This document shows, piece by piece, positions 49,045 through 59,031 of a stretch of DNA of 64,000 nucleotides (its first letter is position 1; each line of letters opens with the position of its first letter). Source of the DNA: Pycnococcus provasolii (lineage: Eukaryota; Chlorophyta; Pseudoscourfieldiophyceae; Pseudoscourfieldiales); NCBI GenBank assembly GCA_049487715.1, contig CP150590.1, positions 62,001 through 126,000 on the forward strand, in the 5' to 3' direction. Below the pieces are notes generated by a model that did no database searches, had not been told where the DNA came from, and worked only from the letters and a program-made list of their open reading frames with translations. The translations under genes were made by a program, and so were the position numbers.

Positions 49045-51720
49045 ATGGCGCTGCTGGCGACGTCGAGTGAGGTGGTTTCCACACTCGCGCACGCGTCGGG
49101 ACTGCTCACGGAACTTAAGGTGGAACTGGCCGCGGCCCAAGCGGCGAGAAGGGAAGTGGAACAGCAAAACACAGGAAGGGGAGAACAACCGACGAACGCC
49201 GCGGCTGGGAGCACATTCTCGCGCCTGCTTGCGCTTGAAACCTTGATTCACGAACGCGTCTTACCTGCCCTGCACACCAGCACATCAAGCACCTCCGACA
49301 ACAACACCAACAACAATAGCAGCAACTTGTGGGACGCAATCAGCTCGTTCCGGGAAAGTGCACGCGCGCAAAACGAAGCGCTCGTCGACGAAGTCGCCAA
49401 ACTAGCAACGCGTCTGGACGCCGTCGCGGAAGCGGCGCCAAGAACCGCGAGGTCCGTCGCCGACGACGCTTCTTCGCAAGCAATCACGTCCGCGGAAGCA
49501 GCCACGAAAAGCTCAAACAATGCACTCAACGAGGCGGCCGAAGCCAAACGACGCGCGGCGGATGCCGAGTCGGCATGCGCGGCGATTTCCGCAAAACTTG
49601 ACAAAGTCGCGGAAACCAACAGCAACTTTCAGAACCAGCTGAACCAAGACGAACTCAAACGAAGGCTTGCATCCGTCGAGGCTAGACTAGCAGACAACAC
49701 GCGCGTCGATGCGCTCGAGGATAGAATGAACAAAGCACAGCAGGCATATGCGCCGGCGTCTGCCGTCGCCAGCCTGCGCGACCAGATCGCGGCGGTCGAG
49801 GCACTCGCTGTCAAGGCGGCGGGCACGCCTGCAGCAATGGATCAGCTCACATCGCGCGTCAACGCGCTAGAAGCCGCCGTGCCATCTGCCATCGACGATG
49901 CACTTCGCGAGCTGCAGGAGGACGTCGCAACGCTGCGCAAGAAAATGGGGGATGACAGCGCACGCATGATGCCTGAGCGCGGCCGGCAAACGCCACAAAA
50001 TGCGCCGCTGCGTTCGCGACTCGCGGCGACGAAAACTCCCACCACCGTGTTCCGCGACAACCCAGCCTTCAATCCTGACACACCCACGTCCGCAGATGAC
50101 AGCCCTGCTGGCCCGAGTGGCACCACGCCTGGCCTGCGTGCGAATGCCGCATTTGAAAAGGCACTCGCGGAGGAGAAATCCGCCGTCATGGATCATCCCT
50201 CCGAGGATACGGAAGAGTCGGCGGAGTCGCTTGCCAAGGCGATTGCGTTTGCGAATGTGAAGAGCGCATCCAAACAGCGTAATCTGAAAACCACCGCGCT
50301 AGGTGCATTCAGCGAGCAAGCAAGCGAAGGTCGTGCAGAGCGCGATCGACTTGAGGCGGAGGAAGAGGAGCGCGCATTTGCCGAGGCGAAGGCAAAGGCG
50401 GAGGAAGCCGCGCGTGCAGAGCGCGAGCGACTTGAGGCGGAGAAAGAGGAGCGCGCATTTGCCGAGGCAAAGGCTAGAGCAGAGGAAGCTGCTGCCAAGG
50501 CGAAGAAGGAGCATGAGCAGGAGCCGGAGCGACAGCGAAGTCAGGCCATCAAGCGCTTTGCAACACTTACACCGGCATCCTTCGCGCTAGATGGTGCAAG
50601 ACCACCTTCGATTTTCTCGGCAGGTAAAACCGCGTCCAGTGAGAGTGAGGAGGTGTCGACGGCGGCAACAGCAGCAGCAGCAGCAAAGTCGCCTGCGTCG
50701 ATTCCTTCGCCCGATGGAGGCCGGCGTTCGCCTCTTCCGTCGCTAGGCGCGCCGCGCGGAGGGGCGCTGCCACCGCTAGGAGGATCCCAGGCTGCGCTCT
50801 CGCCTCGCGCGAGCGACGTTTTACTACGACCTACGACTCTCACGTCCGACGACACATCAGCAAAGTCGGCGATGCCACCAACTCCGCCTGGCGGAAGGCC
50901 AGATCCAAGTGAAAAGACAGTTAGTCAAAAGCGCGATTTCTTCAACAGCATGAGTCACAGCTTCGACGACGACGACGACGTCAATGATGACACGCGCACG
51001 GCAAGTGAGCCAACTCCGCTGAAGGACACAGCATCGTCGTCAGCCCCCACAACTGTACCACGCTCTGTGGATTCAAAGCACTCGAATGTGACGTTTGACT
51101 TTGGCGTGGCTGGCGAGACGAGCGTTGGTGTTGGTGGCGACGGAGAAGACAGCCCCAAGGATGAGTCGGGTAGATCTCAGCCAGTCTCCGCTCGTGAGCT
51201 GGCGGTGCAGGAGGCTTTCGAGATGGCTATCAGTGGGCAGGGTGGGGGGAGCCGTTTCGCCGCCGTACTTCAGCAGCAGAATCAGCAGCAGGATTTGCCG
51301 CCGACGGCGCCGCAACAGCAACAGCAACAGCAAGCGAAAAAGCGCACCGTTGCCGTTCCACGCTCCAAGCCTCTCACTCCTCCGAAATTGGGCACGAGCT
51401 TCTCCGATTCCGATTTAGGTCTTCCCGGTCTTGGCGTGGAAGACTCGACGACGTCGATTCCGGAGGACAGCGGCATGCATGACACCGCGGGCGACACTTC
51501 TTTACTTTCCGAGGGCGACTCCTTCGCCATCACACCTCGCATCAACAACAAGCGCGAGGCTAGCATTCTTGAGGATCTCGCGCAGGCTGAGGAGGAGCTT
51601 GCGGCTGCTTGGGAGGCAGACGACCAATTCCAGCTTGACATTCTACAGGCGCACGTCGACGAGCTCAACAGCGATTTGAACAAGCTCAGAAGTGCGGGTG
51701 GCGATGGCGACAAAAAATAA
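49045..51720 (+). CDS. Large coiled-coil protein of unknown function
   Basis: 891 residues from ATG 49045. Residues 1 to about 300 are heptad-rich coiled coil (LLTELKVELAAAQAARREVE, VDEVAKLATRLDAVAEAA). Residues about 400-500 carry two copies of a charged helix, RDRLEAEEEERAFAEAKAKA. The centre and C-terminal half are Ser/Pro/Ala-rich with many SP/TP sites. A closing helix is EDLAQAEEELAAAWEADDQF near 845-890. Such architecture is common in cytoskeletal, flagellar or plastid structural proteins, but no family is recognised. The true start may be further upstream through an intron (see 48187-49044). It converges on the next gene with about 270 bp between. Confidence 0.75.
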   Translation: MALLATSSEVVSTLAHASGLLTELKVELAAAQAARREVEQQNTGRGEQPTNAAAGSTFSRLLALETLIHERVLPALHTSTSSTSDNNTNNNSSNLWDAISSFRESARAQNEALVDEVAKLATRLDAVAEAAPRTARSVADDASSQAITSAEAATKSSNNALNEAAEAKRRAADAESACAAISAKLDKVAETNSNFQNQLNQDELKRRLASVEARLADNTRVDALEDRMNKAQQAYAPASAVASLRDQIAAVEALAVKAAGTPAAMDQLTSRVNALEAAVPSAIDDALRELQEDVATLRKKMGDDSARMMPERGRQTPQNAPLRSRLAATKTPTTVFRDNPAFNPDTPTSADDSPAGPSGTTPGLRANAAFEKALAEEKSAVMDHPSEDTEESAESLAKAIAFANVKSASKQRNLKTTALGAFSEQASEGRAERDRLEAEEEERAFAEAKAKAEEAARAERERLEAEKEERAFAEAKARAEEAAAKAKKEHEQEPERQRSQAIKRFATLTPASFALDGARPPSIFSAGKTASSESEEVSTAATAAAAAKSPASIPSPDGGRRSPLPSLGAPRGGALPPLGGSQAALSPRASDVLLRPTTLTSDDTSAKSAMPPTPPGGRPDPSEKTVSQKRDFFNSMSHSFDDDDDVNDDTRTASEPTPLKDTASSSAPTTVPRSVDSKHSNVTFDFGVAGETSVGVGGDGEDSPKDESGRSQPVSARELAVQEAFEMAISGQGGGSRFAAVLQQQNQQQDLPPTAPQQQQQQQAKKRTVAVPRSKPLTPPKLGTSFSDSDLGLPGLGVEDSTTSIPEDSGMHDTAGDTSLLSEGDSFAITPRINNKREASILEDLAQAEEELAAAWEADDQFQLDILQAHVDELNSDLNKLRSAGGDGDKK

Positions 51721-51764
51721 AAGCTAATATTCGCTCATTCAGTAATGGAATGTACTTCACATCG

Positions 51765-51840
51765 TCCAACGGTCGTCCATTCACACCATTCACATTCATC
51801 CCATTCAGCGGCGCGTTTGTGTATGGCGCTGGCGAATTCG
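51765..51840 (+). repeat. Dispersed element, copy 2 (CCATTCA-rich)
   Basis: GTCCATTCACACCATTCA ... CCCATTCAGCGGCGCGTTTG..TATGGCGC parallels 39105-39200. Confidence 0.6.
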
Positions 51841-51991
51841 ATTCCACTACTGTCAGGGAGGTTTGTTAGGGCGCTGGCGCTTTTCCTTTCCGATCGTAAT
51901 AAGTAAAAGGAATTTGTTTTTTTCGAGAGGTAACACAACACAACAAGACAAAAAGTCTGGCAAAAAGTCAATGATTCGCGCGTCGCGTCGA

Positions 51992-54900
51992 TCACCGCCT
52001 TGCCGGCGTTCCAGGCTTCGCCTTCGCCGCACCTGGTGCATACGATGGTGCACGATTTCCAAATGCCCAGCGGAACAGACCAACGCTCGTTGGCTTCGGT
52101 TCCTCCGTGCGCGCGGGAGGCTTGTTGTTGCCCTTCTTGGCCCACTTCTTGTATGCGCCAAGCTTCGCGTATGCCTTGCCCATGGCATCCTGCACAGAAC
52201 CCTTGAGCGCCTTGAGCGCCTCCGCGAGCGTCGCGCGTTTCGCCTTGTATTCCTGTGCAACCGCCTTCGCCTCCACCTTGACATTCTTCGGCTCGGCCTG
52301 CTGCTCGAGGAACTCCACGCGCTCCTTCAGCACCGCAAGTTCGTCCCCGCTCACACCCGCGTTGTCCTTGACAAAGTTTCCGCGAAGCTCCTGAGGGCGA
52401 TTCAGCGTTTCGAATGCCTTCATCGCACGCTTGTGGAAGTCCTCGCGCTCCGACACCGCGGCAAGCTCGAGCTTTTTCAGGCGAGTCAGCTCAGTGGACA
52501 TGCGATCTACCGCGGCGGCGATGTCGCCGCCAAGGCGCTCGAGCAGCTCGTGAATGCGCTTTGGTGGCGTGCCAAGCTCTTCCCATAGCATGCGAGACTT
52601 TACGTACAGCGAGAGCAGAGCTTGCATGGATCCACGCGGCTCTTGGATTCCTTCCACGAACCAAAGGAGACCTTGCGCCACGTTCGGGATGACGATGTCG
52701 CCCTCGGCGGTGTGCTCTGGCCATCTCTTCTCCCATCGCGTGATGCCCTCCTTTGTTAGTTTGTCGAGCGCCGTGCCGCGCATCTGCTGGAACACCAGAT
52801 CCTGCTGCTCGAGCGGAATGCGTTTCTCGGACATTTTCTTCGACGCATTGACAAACGTCTGTGCTTTCTTCATGTTCGCGTCGAGCTGCACCGATCCGTC
52901 CTTGTACTCGCCGAGCGGCGTGGGCGGCGGGATAAGATCCTCCGAGCGTTTCTTGACGTACTTCTTGTAAGCCTTCTCCGTGAAGTACGCTTTTACCGCG
53001 ATCGATGGGTCCGTCGTCGCCTTCGCCTTGATCACCTCCTTCGCCTCCTTCGCCTCGAGCTTGAGGATTCCACTCTTCTGCTTCGCCACGGTGAGAATCG
53101 TCTTCGCCTCCTCCTTTAACGATGTCTGTTGCTTCTTTGCCGCGTCCACCTTTTCCTTTTTGGCAGCCTTGTCTAGCGACTTGTCAGCCTTCAGCTTCTT
53201 TAACTCGTCTTTGAAGGCGGCGGCATCCGCCTTGACCGGCTTGACAGCCTCCTTGGCTTCGGCAATAAGCAACTTGGACTCCTTCGTCTTAATAATCGGC
53301 TCCGCGATTTTCTCGAGCATCTCCACACGCTCCTGCAGACGTTCGATCGCCTGCATCGTCAGCGCACTGTTGTCCGTCGCGAATTGCCCGACGAGCGACT
53401 CCGGGGGAGGCTTCTTCAGACTCGCAAATGCAAACTTCGCGCGCGAGATGAGCTCGTCGCGTGCGGTGACAGCCTTGAGCTCCACCGCACGAGCGCGGTT
53501 GACCTCCTTCTCGAAACCGTCGGCGACGAGATCGACTGTGGTGCCAAGCGTGCCAAGGACCAGCTCGCGGCGGTCGACCTGCGTGCCAAGGGATTTCCAC
53601 AGCGCCTCGGCGCGGTTGAATTGCATGATGAGCTTGTGCACCTCGCTGTCCGACGCGCGGTGAACCGAGAGACGATCTGCCGCTTCCAGCGCTGCGCGAC
53701 GCATTTCCTCGGACAGCAGGCCAAGGACCATGGACACCTCGGACTGGTTGAGATCCACGAGCAGCTCCGCGATTTCGTCTCTTGTGAGCGAGCGCATCAT
53801 TTCCTCTGTCCATCCGGCAAGGATGAGCTTTCGCAGCTCGGAATCTCCAATGCTGCGCAGGAGCAATGCCTGCAGTTTGATTGGCAGTAGTCCCACCGCC
53901 TCTGCGGCAAGTGCCCTGGGAACGCTTTCGACGATGAGCACCTGCGTTTCGACCTGATCCGTGGCGAGAATCATGTCCGCGAGCTGCTGCGGCGTTAAGG
54001 AGCCGAGCAGCAGCTTTCGCTTCGTATCCGTGAGGCGTTTCATTGCGAGCACCAGCAAGCTTGGCGGCAATTTCGGCGCGAGATTCTCGATGTGCTCGGG
54101 CATAAGTACGCTCACACATGCTTCTCGGCTCGCTGGTGGCATCGTCTCGGCAAGTGCCGCCAAGTCTGAAGCCGACATGATGTCGAGAATAGCATGCACC
54201 TTGTCTCCGGAAAGATTGTCGATGATCGGTGCGCGCACTTCGTCCGGCAAGGCGAGCATGAGACGCGCCTGCACATCGATAGGCAGGCATATGATGATAT
54301 CCGCCGCGCGCTGCGGTGCAAGCTGGCAAATCACCTTGACGAGCCAGTCGAAGCCCGCCTTATCGAGTTCGCTCGCGGCATCGTTGGGGTTCATACCATT
54401 AAGTTTGGCGAGCAGTTCCTGCAGCGCGGGGTCGCGCAGCACGAGGAGAGCACGCATCAGGGCACCTCGAATTTCCTGCGGCAGTGCGGCGAGGATACGT
54501 TTTTCGAGCTCGGGGTCGTTGAGCGAGAGCACGAGGTCCACCTGGTCCTTGAGCTCCAACGCCTTGAAGAGCTTGACGATCATGTCGTCGGATATGAGTC
54601 CAAAGAAGCGCACGCGATCTTCTGGCACGAGGCACTGCACGATGCGAGCGAGCTGCTCGCCGTTGAGTGCCTTGAGTAGATCTGCGAGCATGGCATCTTC
54701 GAGGCACCCGAAAAGCACCTTGACCTGTTCGTCGGTGAGTGCGGCGAACACCGCTCCTCGCAGTCTCGCGGGAATGTCGAGGAGAACTTTCACAGCCTCG
54801 AACATCGTGCACTGCGCGAGCATCGCCGTCAGATTCGCGGAGTCCCCGTTGTTGAGTTTGTCGACGAACGCCTCGAGCTGCTCAACGGACAGGCGCGCGG

Positions 54901-56392
54901 CGACGGACGCCTGCGTTTCGGGCGTGAGGTGTTCGAGCCTCGCGGCGCCGACTTCCGGCGTGTCTTGCTTCATGATTTCGATCAGGAGCAGTGCACCTCC
55001 GTACCTTCGCTGGGCACTCATCTCGTACGTGTCCACCTGCGCGTCGCTCATTTCCTGCCACTGGTGTTCGGTGGCGACGGCAAGCTTTTGTACAACCTCC
55101 GGCGCGAGCCTTTCGTCGACGGTGCGCAGTTCGCGCAGGCGCACGAGCAGGTGGTCTCGCACGACGGCGCCCGAGTCGACGTTCAGGCACCCGGCGATGG
55201 CGACGATTCGATCTTTTTCTTCCGTGTATATGCGAATGAGGTCGTAGTCGCTGTGCTGTTCGATGCCGCGGTAGCACCTGCCCGCGAGTCCTCGCGCGTG
55301 CTCGGCGATGTTGTACTCGTTCCAGATGGTGACGAGTGCGGCGCGCGCCTCGAGTGCGTCCGCCGCGGCGGTGGCTGCCGCCGCATCGTCGCGCAGGTGT
55401 TTGCGCGCGAGTCGTCCTCGCGCAGCCGCCTGGATGCGCAGTGCGGCACTTTGTTCCTCGCGCATGTGCGACACCTCGATGCGCGCCTTTTTCCCTCGAA
55501 ATGACGCTTGGATTTTGCGCGCGGCGTTCTGCTGTTCGTTGAGTTCGAGTTCCGCCTGCTCGAGTTCCGCCGCCATGACTTCCTCCTTTCCGGCGAGTTC
55601 GTAGAGTTTGCCTTCGGCTTCCTTCGCGCGTATTTCCGCGGCTTCGACGGCGGCGGTTGACCCGGCGATTTGCGCCTCGAGTTCCTTGCACCTTCGTTTC
55701 CAGACGATGTGCGCGCGTTCCTCGTTCCACGAGCGCAGCGTTCCGTTCTTCTCCATGTCGCTGAGCGTTCCGTTCGGGCGAATGGCGTAGTAGCGCACTT
55801 CCGACCCGTCTCTCTTTTGCGCGGATGGTATGTGCGCGCCGGCGTCAACTTCTTCGCCCGTTTCGACGTTCCACAGGCGCGCGCCTGGTTCCATCTTGGT
55901 GAATTGCCGTGCGGGTGCGCGTTCTCCGTTCGCGTCTTGGAGGCCTGCGACGACTCTGTGCAGCTGTTCGACGGCTGCTTCCTTTTCGACTTCGGTGACA
56001 AACTGCGCGAGTGCGGTGACCCCTCGTTCTTTCAGGAGTTCGCGCATGCGCACGGTGTACTCTCCCAGGCTTCCCGACGTTTGCAGGAACGCGCTCTGCT
56101 GCTGCCTGAAGTCGGCGACTAGCAGCAAGTCTCCCGCGACTTCCGCCTTGTCGCACAGCGACTTGAGAACATCCTGCAGACCTTGGTCGAAAGACGAGCC
56201 TCCTGACGACGACGGCGGCGCAGCAGCCTGTAGAGCAACCTCCTTGTCCGACGTGTGCGGCCGTCCAGGCGCCGTTCGAGGACGTCTCAGCGCTTCTAAC
56301 CGCGCGTTTGACGACAAAGAGGCTGCCGCCGCATCGCGAGGCGTGACGTTCCCCGAAGGTGCCACCTGAGAAGACTTGGCGAAGAACACCAT
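51992..56392 (-). CDS. IQ-motif protein with MgtE_N/FliG-like helical repeats
   Basis: 1466 residues from ATG 56392. After a disordered leader, an N-terminal helical region contains LWNVETGEEVDAGA. A coiled coil then leads into two IQ motifs at about 290-335 (ARKIQASFRGKKAR and ALRIQAAARGRLAR), the standard calmodulin or myosin-light-chain binding sites. Residues about 480-960 are a long solenoid of ~25-residue helical pairs, for example LTPQQLADMILATDQVETQV and LIVESVPRALAAEAVGLLPI. These echo the superhelix of the MgtE N-domain and FliG. The C-terminal third has Lys/Glu/Ala coiled coil and two copies of a MLWEELGTPPKRI / ALWKSLGTQVDRR module, each followed by an RxxFxSLxxPxE helix. Role inferred: a calmodulin-regulated cytoskeletal scaffold. 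I know no family with this order. Confidence 0.75.
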   Translation of the reverse strand: MVFFAKSSQVAPSGNVTPRDAAAASLSSNARLEALRRPRTAPGRPHTSDKEVALQAAAPPSSSGGSSFDQGLQDVLKSLCDKAEVAGDLLLVADFRQQQSAFLQTSGSLGEYTVRMRELLKERGVTALAQFVTEVEKEAAVEQLHRVVAGLQDANGERAPARQFTKMEPGARLWNVETGEEVDAGAHIPSAQKRDGSEVRYYAIRPNGTLSDMEKNGTLRSWNEERAHIVWKRRCKELEAQIAGSTAAVEAAEIRAKEAEGKLYELAGKEEVMAAELEQAELELNEQQNAARKIQASFRGKKARIEVSHMREEQSAALRIQAAARGRLARKHLRDDAAAATAAADALEARAALVTIWNEYNIAEHARGLAGRCYRGIEQHSDYDLIRIYTEEKDRIVAIAGCLNVDSGAVVRDHLLVRLRELRTVDERLAPEVVQKLAVATEHQWQEMSDAQVDTYEMSAQRRYGGALLLIEIMKQDTPEVGAARLEHLTPETQASVAARLSVEQLEAFVDKLNNGDSANLTAMLAQCTMFEAVKVLLDIPARLRGAVFAALTDEQVKVLFGCLEDAMLADLLKALNGEQLARIVQCLVPEDRVRFFGLISDDMIVKLFKALELKDQVDLVLSLNDPELEKRILAALPQEIRGALMRALLVLRDPALQELLAKLNGMNPNDAASELDKAGFDWLVKVICQLAPQRAADIIICLPIDVQARLMLALPDEVRAPIIDNLSGDKVHAILDIMSASDLAALAETMPPASREACVSVLMPEHIENLAPKLPPSLLVLAMKRLTDTKRKLLLGSLTPQQLADMILATDQVETQVLIVESVPRALAAEAVGLLPIKLQALLLRSIGDSELRKLILAGWTEEMMRSLTRDEIAELLVDLNQSEVSMVLGLLSEEMRRAALEAADRLSVHRASDSEVHKLIMQFNRAEALWKSLGTQVDRRELVLGTLGTTVDLVADGFEKEVNRARAVELKAVTARDELISRAKFAFASLKKPPPESLVGQFATDNSALTMQAIERLQERVEMLEKIAEPIIKTKESKLLIAEAKEAVKPVKADAAAFKDELKKLKADKSLDKAAKKEKVDAAKKQQTSLKEEAKTILTVAKQKSGILKLEAKEAKEVIKAKATTDPSIAVKAYFTEKAYKKYVKKRSEDLIPPPTPLGEYKDGSVQLDANMKKAQTFVNASKKMSEKRIPLEQQDLVFQQMRGTALDKLTKEGITRWEKRWPEHTAEGDIVIPNVAQGLLWFVEGIQEPRGSMQALLSLYVKSRMLWEELGTPPKRIHELLERLGGDIAAAVDRMSTELTRLKKLELAAVSEREDFHKRAMKAFETLNRPQELRGNFVKDNAGVSGDELAVLKERVEFLEQQAEPKNVKVEAKAVAQEYKAKRATLAEALKALKGSVQDAMGKAYAKLGAYKKWAKKGNNKPPARTEEPKPTSVGLFRWAFGNRAPSYAPGAAKAKPGTPARR

Positions 56393-57953
56393 TGTGAATA
56401 GTTTATTGATTTATCTATCCGAGTATATTTTTTTTGAGCAATGCAATTTCAAAAGCTCAGCTCTAAGCGCTGAAGGGTGCGTATTGTATTGTATTGTATT
56501 GTATTGTATTGTCAACACCACCACTCTGCTGCACAACTCCTGAAAGCACCCTGCAAGCAGAGACACACAGACAGACAGGAATCCTATTTGAGACTCCGCT
56601 GAGAAGCTGAGAGCTGCTGAGAGCGTGCGCGCCAACAACAAGCAAGTGCTTTGTGAAGCCCGCTAGACGCTGAGAGCTGAGCGCTGAGAGCTGAGAGCTG
56701 AGCGCTGAGAGCCGAGCGCTGAGACTCACCTTCTTTGAGCGCTAAGCCAACACAGCACAGACTCGCCCGGCTGCGCCGTTCTCGCCCGAGTGTAAGCTCT
56801 ACAAGACTCGCCCGGCTGCGCCGTTCTCGCCCGTGTGTAAGCTCTATCTACAAGACAAGCACGATAAAGCTACGCCTACAAGGCTCGCCCAGATGTTGCC
56901 GGCCGGCCGAGAAACACGTTCCCAGGGTTTGTTGATGCGCGCAATGGAATAATGGAGCCCCTCCTGGAGAGGTTAGACTTAACAGTGAACCCACTCAGAG
57001 AGAACGGCGTGCACTGAGGGGAGAGGTGGTGTTAAGGTTACCCCTAGTCTAAGGAAGTGTTGTACACGACCATTCCTGTGCATCCCGACCATTTTGTGCA
57101 TCCCGACCTGTGATGGGACCCCGACCTGTGATCCCGACCTGTAGCCCCGACCAGGACCAGGGCCTCACAGTTCACACCCACGTGCACCCATGGGTGTCCA
57201 CCCACGGCCACGGGTTTGGTTCGCGGGTGCACCCACCCATTTTTCCACCCACCCAGACACTCGATTTGGGTTTTTGGGGGGTGCACCCACCCACCCACAT
57301 GGGTGGCACCCACATCCACCCACCCGTGCACGGTGCACTGCGAATGGGTGTGAAAATGGGTTAGGGGTTGTGAGTGTAAATGGGTTAGGGGTTGTGAATT
57401 CAATGCGAAACCATTTTGTTGGAAACCACCGGCCTATATGTGAAGGGAGGGGACCACGGAGTGTTATGTATTTAAAGGTGACTTAAGGTCGTCTAGTGTT
57501 ACACGAGATAACACGTAACAACAATAATAAACTCCGTACGTGGTTGTTTCCACCACGGAACCCACCTTCCCTTACAAGGTGGGGGGAGGGAGACTTCTCC
57601 AAGCTCCCTTTTTCTTCCAATACTGCGCTAAGGGTGAGCGTAGATGGTCTCCCACCTCTCCCAAAGAGTGGAACGACGACGCCACAGCTGCGCTGCACGT
57701 CACGACGAGCTCAGGAGCGCCACCGCCTGACGATAGCGACATGGCTGAGATCTTTTCGACTGGGGTGGCGGCGCCTAGAGCTGCGCAGAAGGGGGCTCCT
57801 CAGGGCTTTCGCCGGTGGGGCCGTAGATTCGCTAAGGGGCCGCCGATCTTCTCGAAGGGGCTGCCCGACTGATTCGAGAGAATCTCGCGCGACTCTCTCG
57901 AACGACTCGCGCCTATAGTTGCCACATTACCTAGTCATACGATTTTCGGGGTG
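56393..57953. other. Spacer with several simple repeats
   Basis: It holds TGTAT repeats (56485-56512), GAGAGCTGAGCGCT repeats (56665-56725), a 45-bp tandem pair (56760-56850) and CCCGACC/CACCCACC-rich DNA (57085-57310). Short frames at 57496-57918 look weakly coding but match no family. Confidence 0.5.
56760..56850. repeat. 45-bp tandem pair containing the shared upstream motif
   Basis: GACTCGCCCGGCTGCGCCGT followed by TCTCGCCCG(A/T)GTGTAAGCTCTA occurs at 56760 and again at 56805. The core also appears at 6238-6270 and in shorter form at 20320-20350 and 15281-15310. Confidence 0.85.
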
Positions 57954-58144
57954 GTCATGACGCGTCATGTGACGGTCATGACCCCGACGTCATGACGTTA
58001 CCTCGTCATGACCCCCTCCTCAGAAAAAAAAGGGTTGGACTATAAAACCCTAAGTCACGGCGCGGGTCACAGGAATTCGGGGGGTGGTCATGACGCGTCA
58101 TGACTTACCCCCGTTACCAGGTCACCGGTGACCCGGGTCATGAC
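57954..58144. repeat. Cluster of seven GTCATGAC palindromes
   Basis: The octamer GTCATGAC lies at 57954, 57975, 57989, 58005, 58087, 58097 and 58137. One copy is extended to ACGTCATGACGT (57987-57998). The palindrome GGTCACCGGTGACC lies at 58120-58133, and the half-block GGTCATGACGCGTCATG is used twice. The array brackets CTATAAAACCCT (58040-58051), a TATA-like box. Confidence 0.93.
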
Positions 58145-58145
58145 C

Positions 58146-58935
58146 CGTGGCAACTATACTCGCGCCGACCCTTCTTTTCATCAACTCTACGAAAACGATC
58201 ACAGCGAGATGCCGCAAGATGCGCTGGCGGACGTCAGCGCTCTAAGCTATCTGTTGCCGTCACCGCGACCCGAATACGAAGCGGCAGTTCGGACCTTAAA
58301 GTCCATCAGCGATGGACCGCGCTACGAGCGTCCGCCTCAGAAGCAGAGATCGCCTAGGGTTGGAGCGCGGGACGCGGTCAATTCATTTGATTCACCTCAC
58401 CGGCGTGCCTCTTCCGGATGCGAAGCCTCCGATTCCGCCCGACGTGTGCGGGCCGTGCCGCTTCCAGCTCAACCGCGGTTTCCTCGGCGTTCCGCTCTTC
58501 GGCGGCGTCGCGGGCGACGGCCTGGCCAAGTGGTTCGGCGACACCAAGGAAGGAGCCTCTGCTCAAGCTGCCCTTGAAGGCGGGTGTGCCCTCGTACATG
58601 GGCATTCCCATCGACTACGTCGACGACGCCGCGCTGATCGTGCCGCAGTGAGTGAGTGAAGACAAGACGACGTGCGACGTCGCATGGCCTCCTTCCGTTC
58701 GTCGTCAGCCTTGATTGCGACGGAGTGGAGCGTGTACGTTTCGTGGGAGAAGTCGGACGTCGTCAAGGAGTTTGGGTACGCGAGTGGCGAGCACTCCGTC
58801 TTAAGGAGTCTCGACGGATGCGATTCTCGGACCCCCATTGCATTCTCGGAAACTGGGTCTGATCGTCTCAAGCAGTGGACTTTGTATAAATCACGTGTCA
58901 ACAAGTCAGTACACGTGTGGTACAAAAGGAAGTGA
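58146..58935 (+). other. Coding-like fragments in changing frames
   Basis: Downstream of the palindrome cluster, protein-like runs appear in different frames: RADPSFHQLYENDHSEMPQD and EYEAAVRTLKSIS (58155-58310), then GVPLPDAKPPIPPDVCGPC ... GGVAGDGLAKWFGDTKEG (58400-58550), then GVPSYMGIPIDYVDDAALIV (58580-58650), then ATEWSVYVSWEKSDVVKEFG (58710-58780). Either a short-intron gene or a decayed one; no family recognised. Confidence 0.4.
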
Positions 58936-59031
58936 GATATTTAAACACACAAACACACACACACACACAAATGTCTTCGCTCTGGAGATCTCTTTATTAC
59001 ACACACACACACTGTTTTTTTCATCGTATTG

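Noticed and set aside
52980-55250. Long plus-strand frames opposite the IQ protein (for example 53961-55247)
   Set aside because: Shadow frames caused by GC-rich codon bias; no domain, whereas the minus strand shows IQ motifs and ordered repeats.
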